DNA of 64,000 bases from an uncultured Parabacteroides sp. (GCA_949298575.1 CASFXH010000005.1:1-64000), one strand, 5' to 3'. Positions 52,404 through 63,431 are shown, counted from the first letter of the stretch. Numbers and translations: made by a program. Notes: generated by a model not told the origin, from the letters alone.

Positions 52404-53600
52404 TCATTCCTCATTCTTGATTCTCAAAGCCATCGCTTCACCCAAAGCCCGGCAAGCCTCGTATTGGTCGGCGATTCGCCCTTGCTTTTGCTCGACCGGC
52501 GTACCGACCGTTTCCCATTTCATTCGTTCCGCGAAAGCCGCCAAGCGTTTCACGGCCGCCCCTGCCCAGCAGAAGGAACCAAAGTAGCCGAAGTAGCGGT
52601 TCTTTACCTCGCGGAGCTCGATCTTGCTCAGTAACGCGTCTACCTCCGGATAGAGTTGGTTACTGTAAGTCGGTGACCCAATAATCAAGCCTTTATATTT
52701 GAATATGTCTTTCAGGATATAGGAAGCGTGACTTTTGCTGACATTGTGCATGACGATGTTTTTCACCCCATGATCGGCCAACGAGGTGGCGATCGCCTCG
52801 GCCATTTGTTCCGTATTCCCATACATGCTGCCATAGACCACCACGACACCCGGCTCGCCCTCGTAGCGGCTCAAGCGGTCGTAGATACCAATGACTTTCC
52901 CGATTTGCGCCTTCCAGACAGGCCCATGTGTAGAACAGATTGTCCGGATGGTCAAACCCGACAATTTCCGCAACGCGTTTTGGACCGGCGTGCCGTATTT
53001 GCCCACGATGTTCGCGTAGTAGCGTGTCATCTCGTCCCAGAAATGATCCAAGTTCATCTCCGTGTCGATTACGCCTCCATCCAATGTTCCATAGGTGCCG
53101 AACGCGTCGGCCGAGAAGAGCAGTTGGTGTTTCTCGTCGTAAGTGACCATCACCTCCGGCCAATGCACCATTGGGGCCATGTAGAAAGTCAATGAGCGGC
53201 TACCGATGTTCAGGCTATCGCCCTCTTTCACTTCATGCAAGCCGTCCTTAATTCCATGGAACCCTTCAAGCATGCCGAAAGTCTTGGCATTTCCCACGAT
53301 TTGGACATTCGGATAACGTTGGCGCAAAAGCCGGATGCTGCCCGCGTGATCTGGTTCCATGTGGTCGACGATCAGGTAATCCAACTCACGGCCATTCAAA
53401 GCGTCCTCGATTTTCTTCAAGAAAATGTCCGAATAGCAGACGTCAACCGTATCCACCAGGACGGTCTTCTCGTCGACAATCAAGTACGCGTTATAGGAGA
53501 CCCCATAAGGCAGGGGCCACATATTCTCGAAAAGGACTTTTTGGCGGTCGTTCACGCCTACATAATAAATCCCTTCCTCGATCTCTTTCAATTTATACAT
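52404..53600 (-). CDS. fprA: Flavodiiron protein (FprA family A-type flavoprotein)
   Basis: Soluble oxygen- or nitric-oxide-reducing enzyme of anaerobes. The 398-residue product has an N-terminal metallo-beta-lactamase-like di-iron domain with ligands H80-x-E82-x-D84-H85 (VDHMEPDHAG), His146 (MVHWPEV), Asp165 (SADAFG) and His225 (STHGPVW). A C-terminal flavodoxin domain carries the FMN loop YGSMYGNTEQMAEA (about 256-269). No rubredoxin or NADH-oxidase domain is fused, so an external donor is needed. It lies between lgt (23-bp gap) and nagB. Its likely role is detoxifying O2 in an anaerobic gut or oral bacterium. Confidence 0.94.
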   Translation of the reverse strand: MYKLKEIEEGIYYVGVNDRQKVLFENMWPLPYGVSYNAYLIVDEKTVLVDTVDVCYSDIFLKKIEDALNGRELDYLIVDHMEPDHAGSIRLLRQRYPNVQIVGNAKTFGMLEGFHGIKDGLHEVKEGDSLNIGSRSLTFYMAPMVHWPEVMVTYDEKHQLLFSADAFGTYGTLDGGVIDTEMNLDHFWDEMTRYYANIVGKYGTPVQNALRKLSGLTIRTICSTHGPVWKAQIGKVIGIYDRLSRYEGEPGVVVVYGSMYGNTEQMAEAIATSLADHGVKNIVMHNVSKSHASYILKDIFKYKGLIIGSPTYSNQLYPEVDALLSKIELREVKNRYFGYFGSFCWAGAAVKRLAAFAERMKWETVGTPVEQKQGRIADQYEACRALGEAMALRIKNEE

Positions 53601-53623
53601 ATATTATATATACCTCCTCGTAA

Positions 53624-54460
53624 TTATTTACTTCGTGTTTGTTCACTTTTCCTTGTCAAGGCCCTCCAGACAAAATAGATACCGGCCATAACGAATGGGA
53701 CACTCAACCATTGGCCCATGTTCAGCGTCATATTCGCCTCGAACGCCTCTTGGTCGTTTTTTACGAACTCGATAAAAAAGCGAGAGCCAAATACGCCAAT
53801 CATGAATATGCCAAAGATCAATCCCTCTCGTTTCCAAGCGTCTTTTTTGAAATAAAGCCACATGCAGAGGGCGAAGATCAACAAGTAGCACATCGCTTCG
53901 TAGAGCTGTGTCGGATGGCTAGGGGGCGAGAAGATAGGTTCCGCGCCCCTTTTCCAAGCGGATAAGTTCTCGATGAAGCGGAATCCCCATGGGTATTCTG
54001 TCGGATGTCCGTAGATCTCATGGTTCATCAAGTTGCCTAAACGAATCATCGCCGCGACCAGTCCGGTTGGCACCACCAGCTTGTCAAACGTCCAAAGCAT
54101 ACTCCGATGGCTGACCCGTCTGGAGTAGATGTAGATGGCGATGATGATCCCCAATGTCCCGCCATGACTGGCCAAGCCGCCCTCCCAGATCTTCAAGATC
54201 TCGATGGGATTGGCCAAGTAATAGTCGGGTGCGTAAAATAAACAATGCCCCAAACGAGCGCCGATCACCGTTCCGAGCATCGTGTAGATCAGTAGGGAGT
54301 CGATCCAGGCTTGCGGGAGCCGTTCTCGCTTCCACATTCGGTCGACAATCATGTATCCGATGGCGAACCCGACGGCGAACGCCAGGCCATACCATCGAAT
54401 CTCACGCGAACCGATCGTGAAAATAGCCGGATCGGCTGTCCATGTGATGAAATCAAGCAT
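53624..54460 (-). CDS. lgt: Prolipoprotein diacylglyceryl transferase
   Basis: Inner-membrane enzyme that transfers diacylglycerol from phosphatidylglycerol to the lipobox Cys of prolipoproteins, the first step of lipoprotein maturation. The 278-residue product has seven predicted membrane helices. Conserved motifs are RWYGLAFAVGFAIGYMI near the N-terminus, GARLGHCLFYAPDYYL, GGLASHGGTLGII, and the signature GNLMNHEIYGHPTEYPWGFRF, followed by HPTQLYEA. The many lipoproteins in this window (NigD-like, TamL, SusD, FimB-like) are its substrates. It lies 37 bp downstream of ddh on the same strand. Confidence 0.96.
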   Translation of the reverse strand: MLDFITWTADPAIFTIGSREIRWYGLAFAVGFAIGYMIVDRMWKRERLPQAWIDSLLIYTMLGTVIGARLGHCLFYAPDYYLANPIEILKIWEGGLASHGGTLGIIIAIYIYSRRVSHRSMLWTFDKLVVPTGLVAAMIRLGNLMNHEIYGHPTEYPWGFRFIENLSAWKRGAEPIFSPPSHPTQLYEAMCYLLIFALCMWLYFKKDAWKREGLIFGIFMIGVFGSRFFIEFVKNDQEAFEANMTLNMGQWLSVPFVMAGIYFVWRALTRKSEQTRSK

Positions 54461-54497
54461 TCAAACTTCCTTCAACAGGTTTCGTGTTCTCCCCTGA

Positions 54498-55394
54498 TTA
54501 GACCAATCGACGGATCAAGCTCTCACGATCGCCAAAAAGCATATCGATCACCGGCAACTCGATCATCGTATAGGCACCGGGTTGTTGCTTGAAGCTAGCG
54601 CGGGCCACGGCGACCAATACTTGGGCCGTCAAGGCCGGGTTATTGATCTTCATGTCGAACTCGAATAATTGGTTTTGCGTTTTGCCCGACACGCCCTTAC
54701 GAACGAGATTCACGCCATGCCCCATATCCTTCAAAGCATCTACAGACTCCACTTGGATAACGTGCGTCTCGTCGTGCGCGAAATAATCGTCCGCCTTGAT
54801 GGCCGCCGCCACTTGGTTGAAGTCATATCCTTCTTCCACTTCGATATAGACCATCCGCCGATGGACTCCCGTTCCCAATGGAATCGTCATGCTTAAAGCC
54901 GCTTTCACGCCTTCGATCGCTTTGACCGCGACCGTATGCCCCATGCTCATGCCTGGGCCGAAATTGGTATAAGTGATTCCTTTCGGGGCGATCGCTTCGA
55001 GCATGGCCCGCACGATCGAGTCGCTACCTGGATCCCAACCGGCCGAGATTACGGCAACTGTTCCATGGGTTTTCGCGACTTCGTCGAGCGAACGACGCAA
55101 GTCCACGATCTGCCCGTGAATATCGAAACTATCGACCGTGTGGATACCCATCGCCAAGATCTCTTTCGCGTAAGATTCCACCTTACGGGTAGGGGTGGCT
55201 AAAATCGCCACGTCGACATTTTCCAGATTCTGGATTCGGTCGGTCACTTGATAAGCTTTCAACTCCTCAGGGATATCGTTCGGATTCCTGCGGACTACGC
55301 CCGCGATCTCGAAATCAGGTGCCGCTTCCAGCGCCTCTACGACATGCTTTCCAATGTTGCCATACCCAATGATGGCAGCTCTAAACTTTTTCAT
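54498..55394 (-). CDS. ddh: meso-Diaminopimelate D-dehydrogenase
   Basis: NADPH-dependent enzyme that makes meso-diaminopimelate directly from tetrahydrodipicolinate, a one-step route to lysine and peptidoglycan. The 298-residue product has the nucleotide-binding [15 protein letters not shown] at the N-terminus and the [47 protein letters not shown] active-site block. It ends near [12 protein letters not shown]. Length is normal. It probably heads the ddh-lgt-fprA-nagB run. Many Bacteroidales use this enzyme in place of, or beside, the DapL route. Confidence 0.93.
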   Translation of the reverse strand: MKKFRAAIIGYGNIGKHVVEALEAAPDFEIAGVVRRNPNDIPEELKAYQVTDRIQNLENVDVAILATPTRKVESYAKEILAMGIHTVDSFDIHGQIVDLRRSLDEVAKTHGTVAVISAGWDPGSDSIVRAMLEAIAPKGITYTNFGPGMSMGHTVAVKAIEGVKAALSMTIPLGTGVHRRMVYIEVEEGYDFNQVAAAIKADDYFAHDETHVIQVESVDALKDMGHGVNLVRKGVSGKTQNQLFEFDMKINNPALTAQVLVAVARASFKQQPGAYTMIELPVIDMLFGDRESLIRRLV

Positions 55395-55500
55395 CTTTCT
55401 TTTTCTGTTTTTGAATAAGAATCAGCCGCAAAATTAATCATTTATTGGACTTCATAGCCAAGAAGCCTCCTTCCATCATCCTAAAAAGTGTCAAGCTTGA

Positions 55501-56496
55501 TTACTTCTCGCTTCCAAAGCAAGCGTCGAAGGCTTGGGTGGACGGTTGGAAATCGACTCGCTTCACCAATTCGCATGATTCCCGGGCGCCGTGTTCCCGA
55601 TCCATCGCGCTATCTTCCCATTCCACAGAGAGAGGACCTTGATAGCCAATCGCGTTCAATGCCCGAATGATTTCCTCAAAACGGATCCGTCCTCGACCGA
55701 GACTTCGGAAATTCCAATACCGTCGGGGATCGCCAAAAGTCACGTGGCCTCCGAAGACACCAACTTGTTTGGGTTGATCGCTCCAATAAACGTCTTTCAT
55801 GTGTACGTGAAAGATCCGTTCCGGGAACTGATAGATGAAATCCACGTAATCCACGCCTTGATAACCCAAATGGCTGGGATCGTAATTGAACCCAAAGGCC
55901 GGATGGTAATCGACTGCTTCTAATGCTCGACGGGCGGAAAGGGTGTCGAAAGCGATTTCCGTTGGGTGTACCTCGAGCGCGAAACGGATACCCAAATTCT
56001 GGTATTCATCTAAAATTGGCTTGAAACATTTGGCGAATTCCTCATAACCGGCTTTGATCATTCGTTCGGTTACGGGCGGGAATGAATAGAGATAAGCCCA
56101 GATCGGACTACCCGTAAAGCCCACCACGGTGTTAATACCTAAAGCCTTTGCCGCATGAGCTGCCCGGACGAGATGCTCGGCGGCCCGGATATGTATCGCT
56201 TCCGGATCGCCATCTTCCCAAATGTAGTCCGGCAAGATCATCTTGTGCCGCTCATCGATCTTGTCGCAAACGGCCTGCCCGATCAAGTGGGAAGAAATGG
56301 TGAACAAGCTCAACCCATATCGGTTGAGCAAAGCGCGGATGCCTTCATAATATTCGGGATCTTCGCGACGCACGTCCAAGTGGTCGGGAAGCCCTAATTC
56401 CAAACCATCATAACCAAACGCTTTTGCTTTTTGGCAAACGGTTTCCAAGGATAAATCACCCCATTGCAGAGTGTATAAAGTAACAGGACGAGCCAT
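55501..56496 (-). CDS. Sugar phosphate isomerase/epimerase family protein (AP2-type TIM barrel)
   Basis: Predicted cytoplasmic xylose-isomerase-like TIM-barrel enzyme, 331 residues. Conserved features are GYDGLELGLPDHLDV near the N-terminus, LEVHPTEIAFD with a metal-binding Glu, FGFNYDPSHLGYQGVD with an Asp/His pair, IFHVHMKDVYW, and the C-terminal GPLSVEWEDSAMDREHG block. These are the metal ligands of the family. The substrate is unknown. It lies 55 bp downstream of a Gfo/Idh/MocA-type oxidoreductase gene on the same strand. The pairing is typical of catabolism of inositols, keto-sugars or similar sugar acids. Confidence 0.82.
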   Translation of the reverse strand: MARPVTLYTLQWGDLSLETVCQKAKAFGYDGLELGLPDHLDVRREDPEYYEGIRALLNRYGLSLFTISSHLIGQAVCDKIDERHKMILPDYIWEDGDPEAIHIRAAEHLVRAAHAAKALGINTVVGFTGSPIWAYLYSFPPVTERMIKAGYEEFAKCFKPILDEYQNLGIRFALEVHPTEIAFDTLSARRALEAVDYHPAFGFNYDPSHLGYQGVDYVDFIYQFPERIFHVHMKDVYWSDQPKQVGVFGGHVTFGDPRRYWNFRSLGRGRIRFEEIIRALNAIGYQGPLSVEWEDSAMDREHGARESCELVKRVDFQPSTQAFDACFGSEK

Positions 56497-56551
56497 AATG
56501 ATTGATGTATTAAAAAAGTTTGAGTTTAAAGCGATTGTTTTATACGTGAGA

Positions 56552-57706
56552 TTAATCCCCTATTGGGATCCACTTCTGTTCCGTTTCATTGGTTGATACG
56601 ATGGCTTCGATGAAACGCATTCCCCGGACGCCTTCTTCGATCGAAGGGAAATCCAGATCTTCCGCGGCTGGTGTCTCGCCAACCGCCAACGCCTGTAACG
56701 CTTGGGCGAAATGCCGATAAAGATTGGCGAACGCTTCCAGATAACCTTCGGGATGACCAGCGGGTATCCGTGTGTTGTGTTTCGCGGCGAGCGAAAGGTA
56801 GCCATTGGAGGTCCTTAGGATTTGAGCCGGCGCGTCGGGCCAAAGCATAAGCAACGTGTTTGGCTCTTCTTGCGACCATTCCAAGCCCGCTTTTTCGCCA
56901 TAGATCCGTACGCGAAGGCTATTCTCATGCCCAATCGCGATTTGGCTCGCGGTCAAGACTCCCCGTGCGCCTCCTTCGTAGCGAATCAGAGCCGCTCCAT
57001 CATCTTCCAGCAAACGGCCGGGAACGAATGAGATGAGTTCTCCACAAAGTTCGGTCGCCTTCAATCCCGTGATAAATTCAACAATGTTAAACGCATGTGT
57101 TCCAAGATCGCCCATGCATCCCGCTTTGCCTGAACGGGCGGGATCAACTCGCCATGCGGCTTGTTTGTTCGTGGCCGAACAGTCCTCGTAAAGCCAGCCT
57201 TGTGGATATTCCACGTAGATCCGGCGGATCTTTCCCAGCTCACCTCGGCGGACTCGCTCACGCGCTTCCCGTACCATCGGATAGGCGGTATATGTATGCG
57301 TTAACATGAACAATAGGCCCCTCGAATTTACTTTCTCGCGCAGTTGAAGCGCTTCATCAAGCGTAAAAGTCATTGGCTTATCGAGCGCGACATGAAAACC
57401 ATGCTCCAACGCCATCATCGCGGGCGCGAAATGAAGATGGTTCGGAGTCACGATCGAGACGAAATCCATCCGCTCACCTTCCGGAAGCGAGGCTTCCCGT
57501 TCGATCATCTCTTGGAAAGAACCGTAAATGCGATTATCCGGAAGGAACAGCGCACGTCCCGTCCGATAAGATACTTCTGGACGAGAGCTGAAGCATCCAC
57601 ATACCAACTCAATCTGTCCGTCCAAATTCGCGGCGATTCGATGAACGCCTCCGATAAAGGATCCTTCACCTCCGCCAATCATACCCATTCGAATTTTTCG
57701 TTTCAT
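56552..57706 (-). CDS. Gfo/Idh/MocA-family oxidoreductase
   Basis: NAD(P)-dependent sugar dehydrogenase-type enzyme, 384 residues. The N-terminal Rossmann fold opens MKRKIRMGMIGGGEGSFIGGVHRIA (GGGEGSF loop), with EFVSIVTPNHLHF and the EKP-like motif here as ALDKPMTF. In the C-terminal domain, AGCMGDLGTHAFNIVEFITG carries the catalytic-type Gly-Asp-x-Gly-x-His. No signal peptide. It heads the two-gene set with the TIM-barrel isomerase (55 bp apart). The pair likely oxidises and isomerises the same sugar; the substrate is not readable from sequence. Confidence 0.85.
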   Translation of the reverse strand: MKRKIRMGMIGGGEGSFIGGVHRIAANLDGQIELVCGCFSSRPEVSYRTGRALFLPDNRIYGSFQEMIEREASLPEGERMDFVSIVTPNHLHFAPAMMALEHGFHVALDKPMTFTLDEALQLREKVNSRGLLFMLTHTYTAYPMVREARERVRRGELGKIRRIYVEYPQGWLYEDCSATNKQAAWRVDPARSGKAGCMGDLGTHAFNIVEFITGLKATELCGELISFVPGRLLEDDGAALIRYEGGARGVLTASQIAIGHENSLRVRIYGEKAGLEWSQEEPNTLLMLWPDAPAQILRTSNGYLSLAAKHNTRIPAGHPEGYLEAFANLYRHFAQALQALAVGETPAAEDLDFPSIEEGVRGMRFIEAIVSTNETEQKWIPIGD

Positions 57707-57862
57707 GGTCTAGATTATTTGCTTTAGGGTTAATACTTTGTCTAATCGTCACAAATATAGCAATAATCTTCAGGACGTGTCGATAAGATTCAAGAAAAAC
57801 CTTTTGAGGCAAGACAAAAAACGATCTTAGCCTTAAAAGAACTTAAAATATTGGCTTGAGGT

Positions 57863-57893
57863 ATTGGATTAAATGCGCTTTGCGTTACCTTTG
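57863..57893 (+). promoter_or_regulatory. Promoter of the FimB/Mfa2-like gene
   Basis: ATTG (57863-57866), 19 bases, TACCTTTG (57886-57893). The -7 box is a perfect TAnnTTTG; the -33 is one base off TTTG. It lies about 30 bp before ATG 57925 and downstream of the alternative ATG 57856, supporting the later start. Confidence 0.65.
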
Positions 57894-57924
57894 GCAAAAG
57901 TTTAATCACAATTCATTATTAGCT

Positions 57925-58854
57925 ATGAAGATGTTTATTTTAGGAGGCTTGATTGGCCTTTATGCGCTCACGAGTTGCGCGAAGTTAGAGAATGAGAGTT
58001 TTTCATCGAGTGAGAAGCGGTACCCGCTTCGGTTTTCCATCGACATGAACAAGGAGGTTTTACCCTTTGCGATGACGAAGGCCGCTCCACCTTTGGATAT
58101 GGAGGAGCCTATCGCGACACGCCAAGGAGATGAGGATTTGTATGACCGGATTGATTATCTGGTTTTCCAAGCGGACGAGGGGAATATGCTCGTGAAACAT
58201 AAGACCTATCTGAAAACGGATTTGGATTTCGGAATGGTTTATGACACTTTATCTGCGGGGAACTATAATTTTTGTTTTCTCGCTCATTCCTCAGAAGAAA
58301 TGACTGTTGAAGGGCAAAACGCTCATTTCGAGGATATGTCCGATACGTTTCATACTACCATGAATTTGACTATTGTTCCAGGTGAACAGACTGCGGAAGA
58401 TGTCGTGTTGGAAAGAGTCGTGAGCCGGATCGAATTCCAGGCTACCGACCCTGTGCCTGAAGAAGGGAAGAATTTCCAAATGACGATTACTTCGCCCGCT
58501 TCCACCTTAGATCTTTTGACCGGCGAAGGGACAACGGATCAGGAGTCTTTGGTTTATGAACACTCTTTCACGGATGAGGAGCGTGGCGTAAGCGGGACGA
58601 CTCATGGTTTCTTTACGTTCGTGCCCAATCCGCCCTTTGCTTTATCCGCAAAGCTTGTTTCGAATGATCAATCGGATGAGGTCCTTCGCGAGCGACAAGT
58701 GGAGGGTATCACTCCAGTCGCAAATCAAATCATTCGTTACAAAGGCGCTCTTTATTCGCCACAGAGCGCAAATCATTCATTCACGATCCAGATTTGGAAT
58801 GACGGCGCTTGGGGAGAACCACATGAGATTGACCTCGAGGATGATTTAAACTAA
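57925..58854 (+). CDS. FimB/Mfa2-like fimbrial anchor lipoprotein
   Basis: Predicted surface lipoprotein, 309 residues from ATG 57925, with lipobox LTSC (Cys18). The body looks like the fimbrillin-associated anchor family: a first beta-domain with YDRIDYLVFQADEGNMLVKHKTY, then LSAGNYNFCFLAHSSE, and a second domain with LERVVSRIEFQ and a C-terminal ITPVANQIIRYKGALYSP strand. In Porphyromonas-type fimbriae such proteins anchor or terminate the pilus on the outer membrane. No fimbrillin gene is adjacent, so it is an orphan or belongs to a distant locus. A bidirectional terminator follows at 58865. Confidence 0.62.
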   Translation: MKMFILGGLIGLYALTSCAKLENESFSSSEKRYPLRFSIDMNKEVLPFAMTKAAPPLDMEEPIATRQGDEDLYDRIDYLVFQADEGNMLVKHKTYLKTDLDFGMVYDTLSAGNYNFCFLAHSSEEMTVEGQNAHFEDMSDTFHTTMNLTIVPGEQTAEDVVLERVVSRIEFQATDPVPEEGKNFQMTITSPASTLDLLTGEGTTDQESLVYEHSFTDEERGVSGTTHGFFTFVPNPPFALSAKLVSNDQSDEVLRERQVEGITPVANQIIRYKGALYSPQSANHSFTIQIWNDGAWGEPHEIDLEDDLN

Positions 58855-58864
58855 AGCATAGAAT

Positions 58865-58926
58865 TAGGCGCAAGAAAACAAGATTTTAAGAACCGGAGAA
58901 AGTCCTTTCATGTTTTCTTGCGCCTA
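58865..58926. terminator. Bidirectional hairpin between the FimB-like gene and the STAS gene
   Basis: TAGGCGCAAGAAAACA pairs with TGTTTTCTTGCGCCTA, sixteen consecutive pairs around a 30-base loop. It lies 10 bp after the FimB-like stop and 21 bp beyond the STAS stop. Confidence 0.8.
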
Positions 58927-58947
58927 GCGTAAATACCTTCTACAGAC

Positions 58948-59250
58948 TTATTCAATCTTAAAGATGGCGCTGAATCCTGTAATGTTGAATATCTCTTGAA
59001 TCTCTGGCTTCAAGCCGGTTAAACGCAAAGAGCCTTTTTTTGCGGTGACCATCTTTTGGGCCATCAAGAACAACCGCAAGCCGGAACTGCTGATATAATC
59101 CAGGTTGGAGCAATTGATTTGAAAAGCTTTCTCGTCGCTATTTAAGGCCGGACTGATCTCTTTTTCGAATTCCGGGCTGGAGCTGGTGTCCAATCGTCCA
59201 CTAACGGTGATGACCACTTCTTCATTTACCTTATTTATTCTTACCTCCAT
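58948..59250 (-). CDS. STAS-domain anti-anti-sigma factor
   Basis: A 100-residue single STAS domain, the phosphorylatable partner in RsbV/SpoIIAA-type switches. The sequence VITVSGRLDTSSSPEFEKEI is the usual first half, and LDYISSSGLRLFLMAQK carries the phospho-acceptor serine, Ser56 before Gly. Unphosphorylated STAS proteins sequester the kinase/anti-sigma factor. It lies 21 bp downstream of an RsbW-like gene, which would phosphorylate it. No sigma factor or PP2C phosphatase gene is adjacent. Confidence 0.85.
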   Translation of the reverse strand: MEVRINKVNEEVVITVSGRLDTSSSPEFEKEISPALNSDEKAFQINCSNLDYISSSGLRLFLMAQKMVTAKKGSLRLTGLKPEIQEIFNITGFSAIFKIE

Positions 59251-59271
59251 ATTTGTATGAATGATTATTGT

Positions 59272-59694
59272 TTATGACTCTGTGATTTTCTTGGACATCG
59301 TGAAGATATTCTTGTCACCTTCCCTGGTATAGGAGACTTTATCCATAATCTTTTTGATCAAGAAGATACCTAATCCTCCAATGGGGCGTTCCTCTGCCGA
59401 GAGGGAGATATCCGGGTCGGCTTTGGCGGTAGGATCGAAAGGCTTCCCATGGTCTTCTAGGTGAATCCATAGCCTGTCGTCTTCACGGCATATCTTGATG
59501 TCGACCGCATCATCTATTCGTTGGGCTTGGTCGTACGCGTAAAAAATGATATTTGAGACCGCTTCCTCCATCACGAGATTGAGGCTCATGAGAAAGGCCG
59601 TGGGCAAAGCCATCGCTTCCCCACATTCCTTCAGGAAACGATTCATTTTTTCTAGCTCACGAATGTCATTCTTTAAGCGCAACCTTTTTTCCAT
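59272..59694 (-). CDS. RsbW-like anti-sigma factor / serine kinase (HATPase)
   Basis: A 140-residue GHKL ATPase of the anti-sigma regulatory kinase type. The N-box MEEAVSNIIFYAY (Glu44, Asn48) and the ATP-lid motifs LEDHGKPFDP and GGLGIFLIKKIMDKVSY are all present. Such proteins bind a sigma factor and phosphorylate the STAS partner (encoded 21 bp downstream) to stay free. In Bacteroidetes the real target is often not a sigma factor, so the output is unclear. It precedes the tRNA-Arg gene, which is on the same strand about 110 bp away. Confidence 0.85.
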   Translation of the reverse strand: MEKRLRLKNDIRELEKMNRFLKECGEAMALPTAFLMSLNLVMEEAVSNIIFYAYDQAQRIDDAVDIKICREDDRLWIHLEDHGKPFDPTAKADPDISLSAEERPIGGLGIFLIKKIMDKVSYTREGDKNIFTMSKKITES

Positions 59695-59800
59695 GCCGAT
59701 GAATTTGGGGCTAAAGTTAATGCTTTTTTCTTTAAGTACTCGTATATGGGAAAAATGAATGGAGAAAAATTGATAATCACTTATGGGAAGGTGAGTTATA

Positions 59801-59875
59801 TGGTACCTCGGAGGGGAATCGAACCCCTATCTAATGTTTAGGAAACACTTGTTCTATCCGTTGAACTACCAAGGC
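59801..59875 (-). tRNA. tRNA-Arg (anticodon CCT)
   Basis: Cloverleaf read on the minus strand: acceptor GCCTTGG pairs with CCGAGGT, anticodon stem AGTGT/ACATT with loop TTCCTAA (anticodon CCT), T-arm GGGGTTCGATTCCCC, discriminator A at 59804 and encoded CCA at 59801-59803. Decodes AGG. It lies between the RsbW-like gene and recO. Confidence 0.96.
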
Positions 59876-59980
59876 AAGAGAAATCACGTGTTGTTTTTCT
59901 GAACGTTCGGCTGAACGAATCGCTCGCGAAAGTACAACTTTTCCCCCAATAGACAAAATGGCAATAGGGTTTAAGGTGGG

Positions 59981-60706
59981 TTAATCGAAAAAAGCTTGAA
60001 GGACTTCCAATGATTTGATTTCCGAAAAATTAGGGAGATGTAGACGGTAATAGCTCATAATGTGTTGAAGGATCCGCACCCGTTCTTTCCTGGAAAACGC
60101 ATAAAGAACCATATTCTCATAACTGATCCGAAGAAGCTTGTGGAAGAATGCGCTTTCTTGACGATTCAAATAGAATGGGTGTGAAGGCTCTATACTTGTG
60201 AAGACACCTTCCCGTAAGTCAAAATAGGAATCTTCCTGATAGGATTCTAAATTAGGGAAGATGCCCAAATAGTGAGGCAAGCCCAGCAAGAAAACCAGAT
60301 GGAAGTTGGGGATCCCCTCATCGCTCGTCTCCAAGAGATGGATGGAGTGGAGGAGATAATCGAATAGGCGTTGATCCGGCTCCGTATCTTGGACACCCCG
60401 AAACAACACTTCCGCCAAGAATTGCGCCAGAGCGCTCCGTACCGGATCTGTGGCGATCCGATTGGTGGGAAAATCGATTCGGCATTCTTTTATTTGGTGC
60501 AACTCTCGTTTGGGCCAATGGATCACTTCGAGATCCAAGACGGAGAAGGGCATGAACAAGGCTTTTGAGAACAGCCCACCCTTTCGCTGGCTCCAGCGCA
60601 CCAAATAAGAGCGCCGACCGAAGTTTTCCGTATACATATATATAATAGAACTCTTATCGTTGTAGGGCATCGTACGTAACACGATACCTCTTGTTTTACT
60701 CAACAT
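59981..60706 (-). CDS. recO: DNA repair protein RecO
   Basis: Recombination mediator that, with RecR, loads RecA onto SSB-coated single-stranded DNA at gaps. The 241-residue product has the N-terminal OB fold (SKTRGIVLRTMPYNDKSSIIYMYTENFGRRSYLVRW) and a helical C-terminal domain. It lacks the zinc-finger cysteines of many RecO proteins, as is common in Bacteroidetes. It is divergent from the tRNA-Glu/rpsT/gyrB run. A tRNA-Glu promoter lies upstream on the other strand. Confidence 0.93.
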   Translation of the reverse strand: MLSKTRGIVLRTMPYNDKSSIIYMYTENFGRRSYLVRWSQRKGGLFSKALFMPFSVLDLEVIHWPKRELHQIKECRIDFPTNRIATDPVRSALAQFLAEVLFRGVQDTEPDQRLFDYLLHSIHLLETSDEGIPNFHLVFLLGLPHYLGIFPNLESYQEDSYFDLREGVFTSIEPSHPFYLNRQESAFFHKLLRISYENMVLYAFSRKERVRILQHIMSYYRLHLPNFSEIKSLEVLQAFFD

Positions 60707-60815
60707 GTTTCTTGAAATTTGACGAATCCGAAGTGCAAAAGAAGTGTTTTAGACGTTATCCAAGTCCTAAATAGAAGTTAAATAGTTGAGGGGTTCAAAT
60801 TTTCACAAGAAATAT

Positions 60816-60846
60816 TTTGCTGACTTAAAAAATACATCTACCTTTG
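60816..60846 (+). promoter_or_regulatory. Perfect Bacteroidetes promoter before tRNA-Glu
   Basis: TTTG (60816-60819), exactly 19 bases, TACCTTTG (60839-60846). This is the full consensus TTTG-N19-21-TAnnTTTG. Transcription would start near 60853, about 45 nt before the tRNA, and may continue into rpsT. Confidence 0.85.
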
Positions 60847-60896
60847 CGGTCGCAATCGAGAAAACGGTTCGAGGATGGCTAAAGCCGTATCTAGAA

Positions 60897-60968
60897 GGCC
60901 CATTCGTCTATCGGCTAGGACGCAAGATTTTCATTCTTGAAAGAGGGGTTCGATTCCCCTATGGGCTA
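60897..60968 (+). tRNA. tRNA-Glu (anticodon TTC)
   Basis: Acceptor GGCCCAT pairs with ATGGGCT (first pair G-U), D-arm GTCTATCGGCTAGGAC, anticodon stem CAAGA/TCTTG with loop TTTTCAT (anticodon TTC), T-arm AGGGGTTCGATTCCCCT, discriminator A. CCA is not encoded, so it needs CCA-adding enzyme and 3' processing such as by RNase Z. It is followed 44 bp later by rpsT. Confidence 0.95.
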
Positions 60969-61012
60969 CAATAAACAGGATTAAAAAAACAATAAAGGAT
61001 CATCTAGAAAAA

Positions 61013-61267
61013 ATGGCAAATCATAAGTCTGCACTTAAAAGGATTAGACAAACGGAGACAAGACGCTTGCGTAATCGTTACTATGCGAAGACTGCGAGAA
61101 ATGCGGTGAAGGCTTTGCGTGGCCTCAAGGATAAGGAAGAAGCAAAAGCGTTGTATCCGAAAGTAAGTTCTATGTTGGATAAGCTGGCGAAGAAGAATGT
61201 TATCCACAAGAACAAAGCGGGAAACCTGAAGTCTAAGTTGGCGAAATACGTGAACAGCTTAGCGTAA
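61013..61267 (+). CDS. rpsT: 30S ribosomal protein S20
   Basis: Small basic primary-binding protein of the 30S subunit, contacting 16S rRNA. The 84-residue product opens [21 protein letters not shown], the conserved S20 start, and is helical and Lys/Arg-rich to the end ([12 protein letters not shown]). Length is normal. It is probably cotranscribed with the upstream tRNA-Glu from the consensus promoter at 60816. A clear terminator follows, so gyrB has its own promoter. Confidence 0.97.
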   Translation: MANHKSALKRIRQTETRRLRNRYYAKTARNAVKALRGLKDKEEAKALYPKVSSMLDKLAKKNVIHKNKAGNLKSKLAKYVNSLA

Positions 61268-61300
61268 GCGGGAAAGGTTATCAGACCTCAAGAAATATGG

Positions 61301-61330
61301 AAAGCCGGGCTTCTAGAGAAGTTCGGCTTT
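61301..61330 (+). terminator. Intrinsic terminator of rpsT
   Basis: AAAGCCGGGCTTC pairs with GAAGTTCGGCTTT (13 bp including two G-U pairs), loop TAGA, followed by TTTTTCGG. It lies 34 bp after the stop. Confidence 0.88.
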
Positions 61331-61413
61331 TTCGGTATATGCCACTCTGCCAGAGTCTTCCGTGATTTTGACTATTTTCACGTCTGTAGATTCACTATCT
61401 CACCAAAAAGCAT

Positions 61414-61421
61414 TACTTTTG
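61414..61421 (+). promoter_or_regulatory. -7 box of gyrB
   Basis: TACTTTTG matches TAnnTTTG, 55 bp upstream of the gyrB ATG. The -33 region has no clear TTTG. Confidence 0.55.
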
Positions 61422-61466
61422 TTAGATTTTTAGAAGCGTTGAAAATTTGTGATATAAAAAGAATAG

Positions 61467-63431
<1,965 letters not shown>

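Noticed and set aside
60786..60974. 62-residue open frame overlapping tRNA-Glu
   Set aside because: It spans the promoter and the tRNA gene itself.
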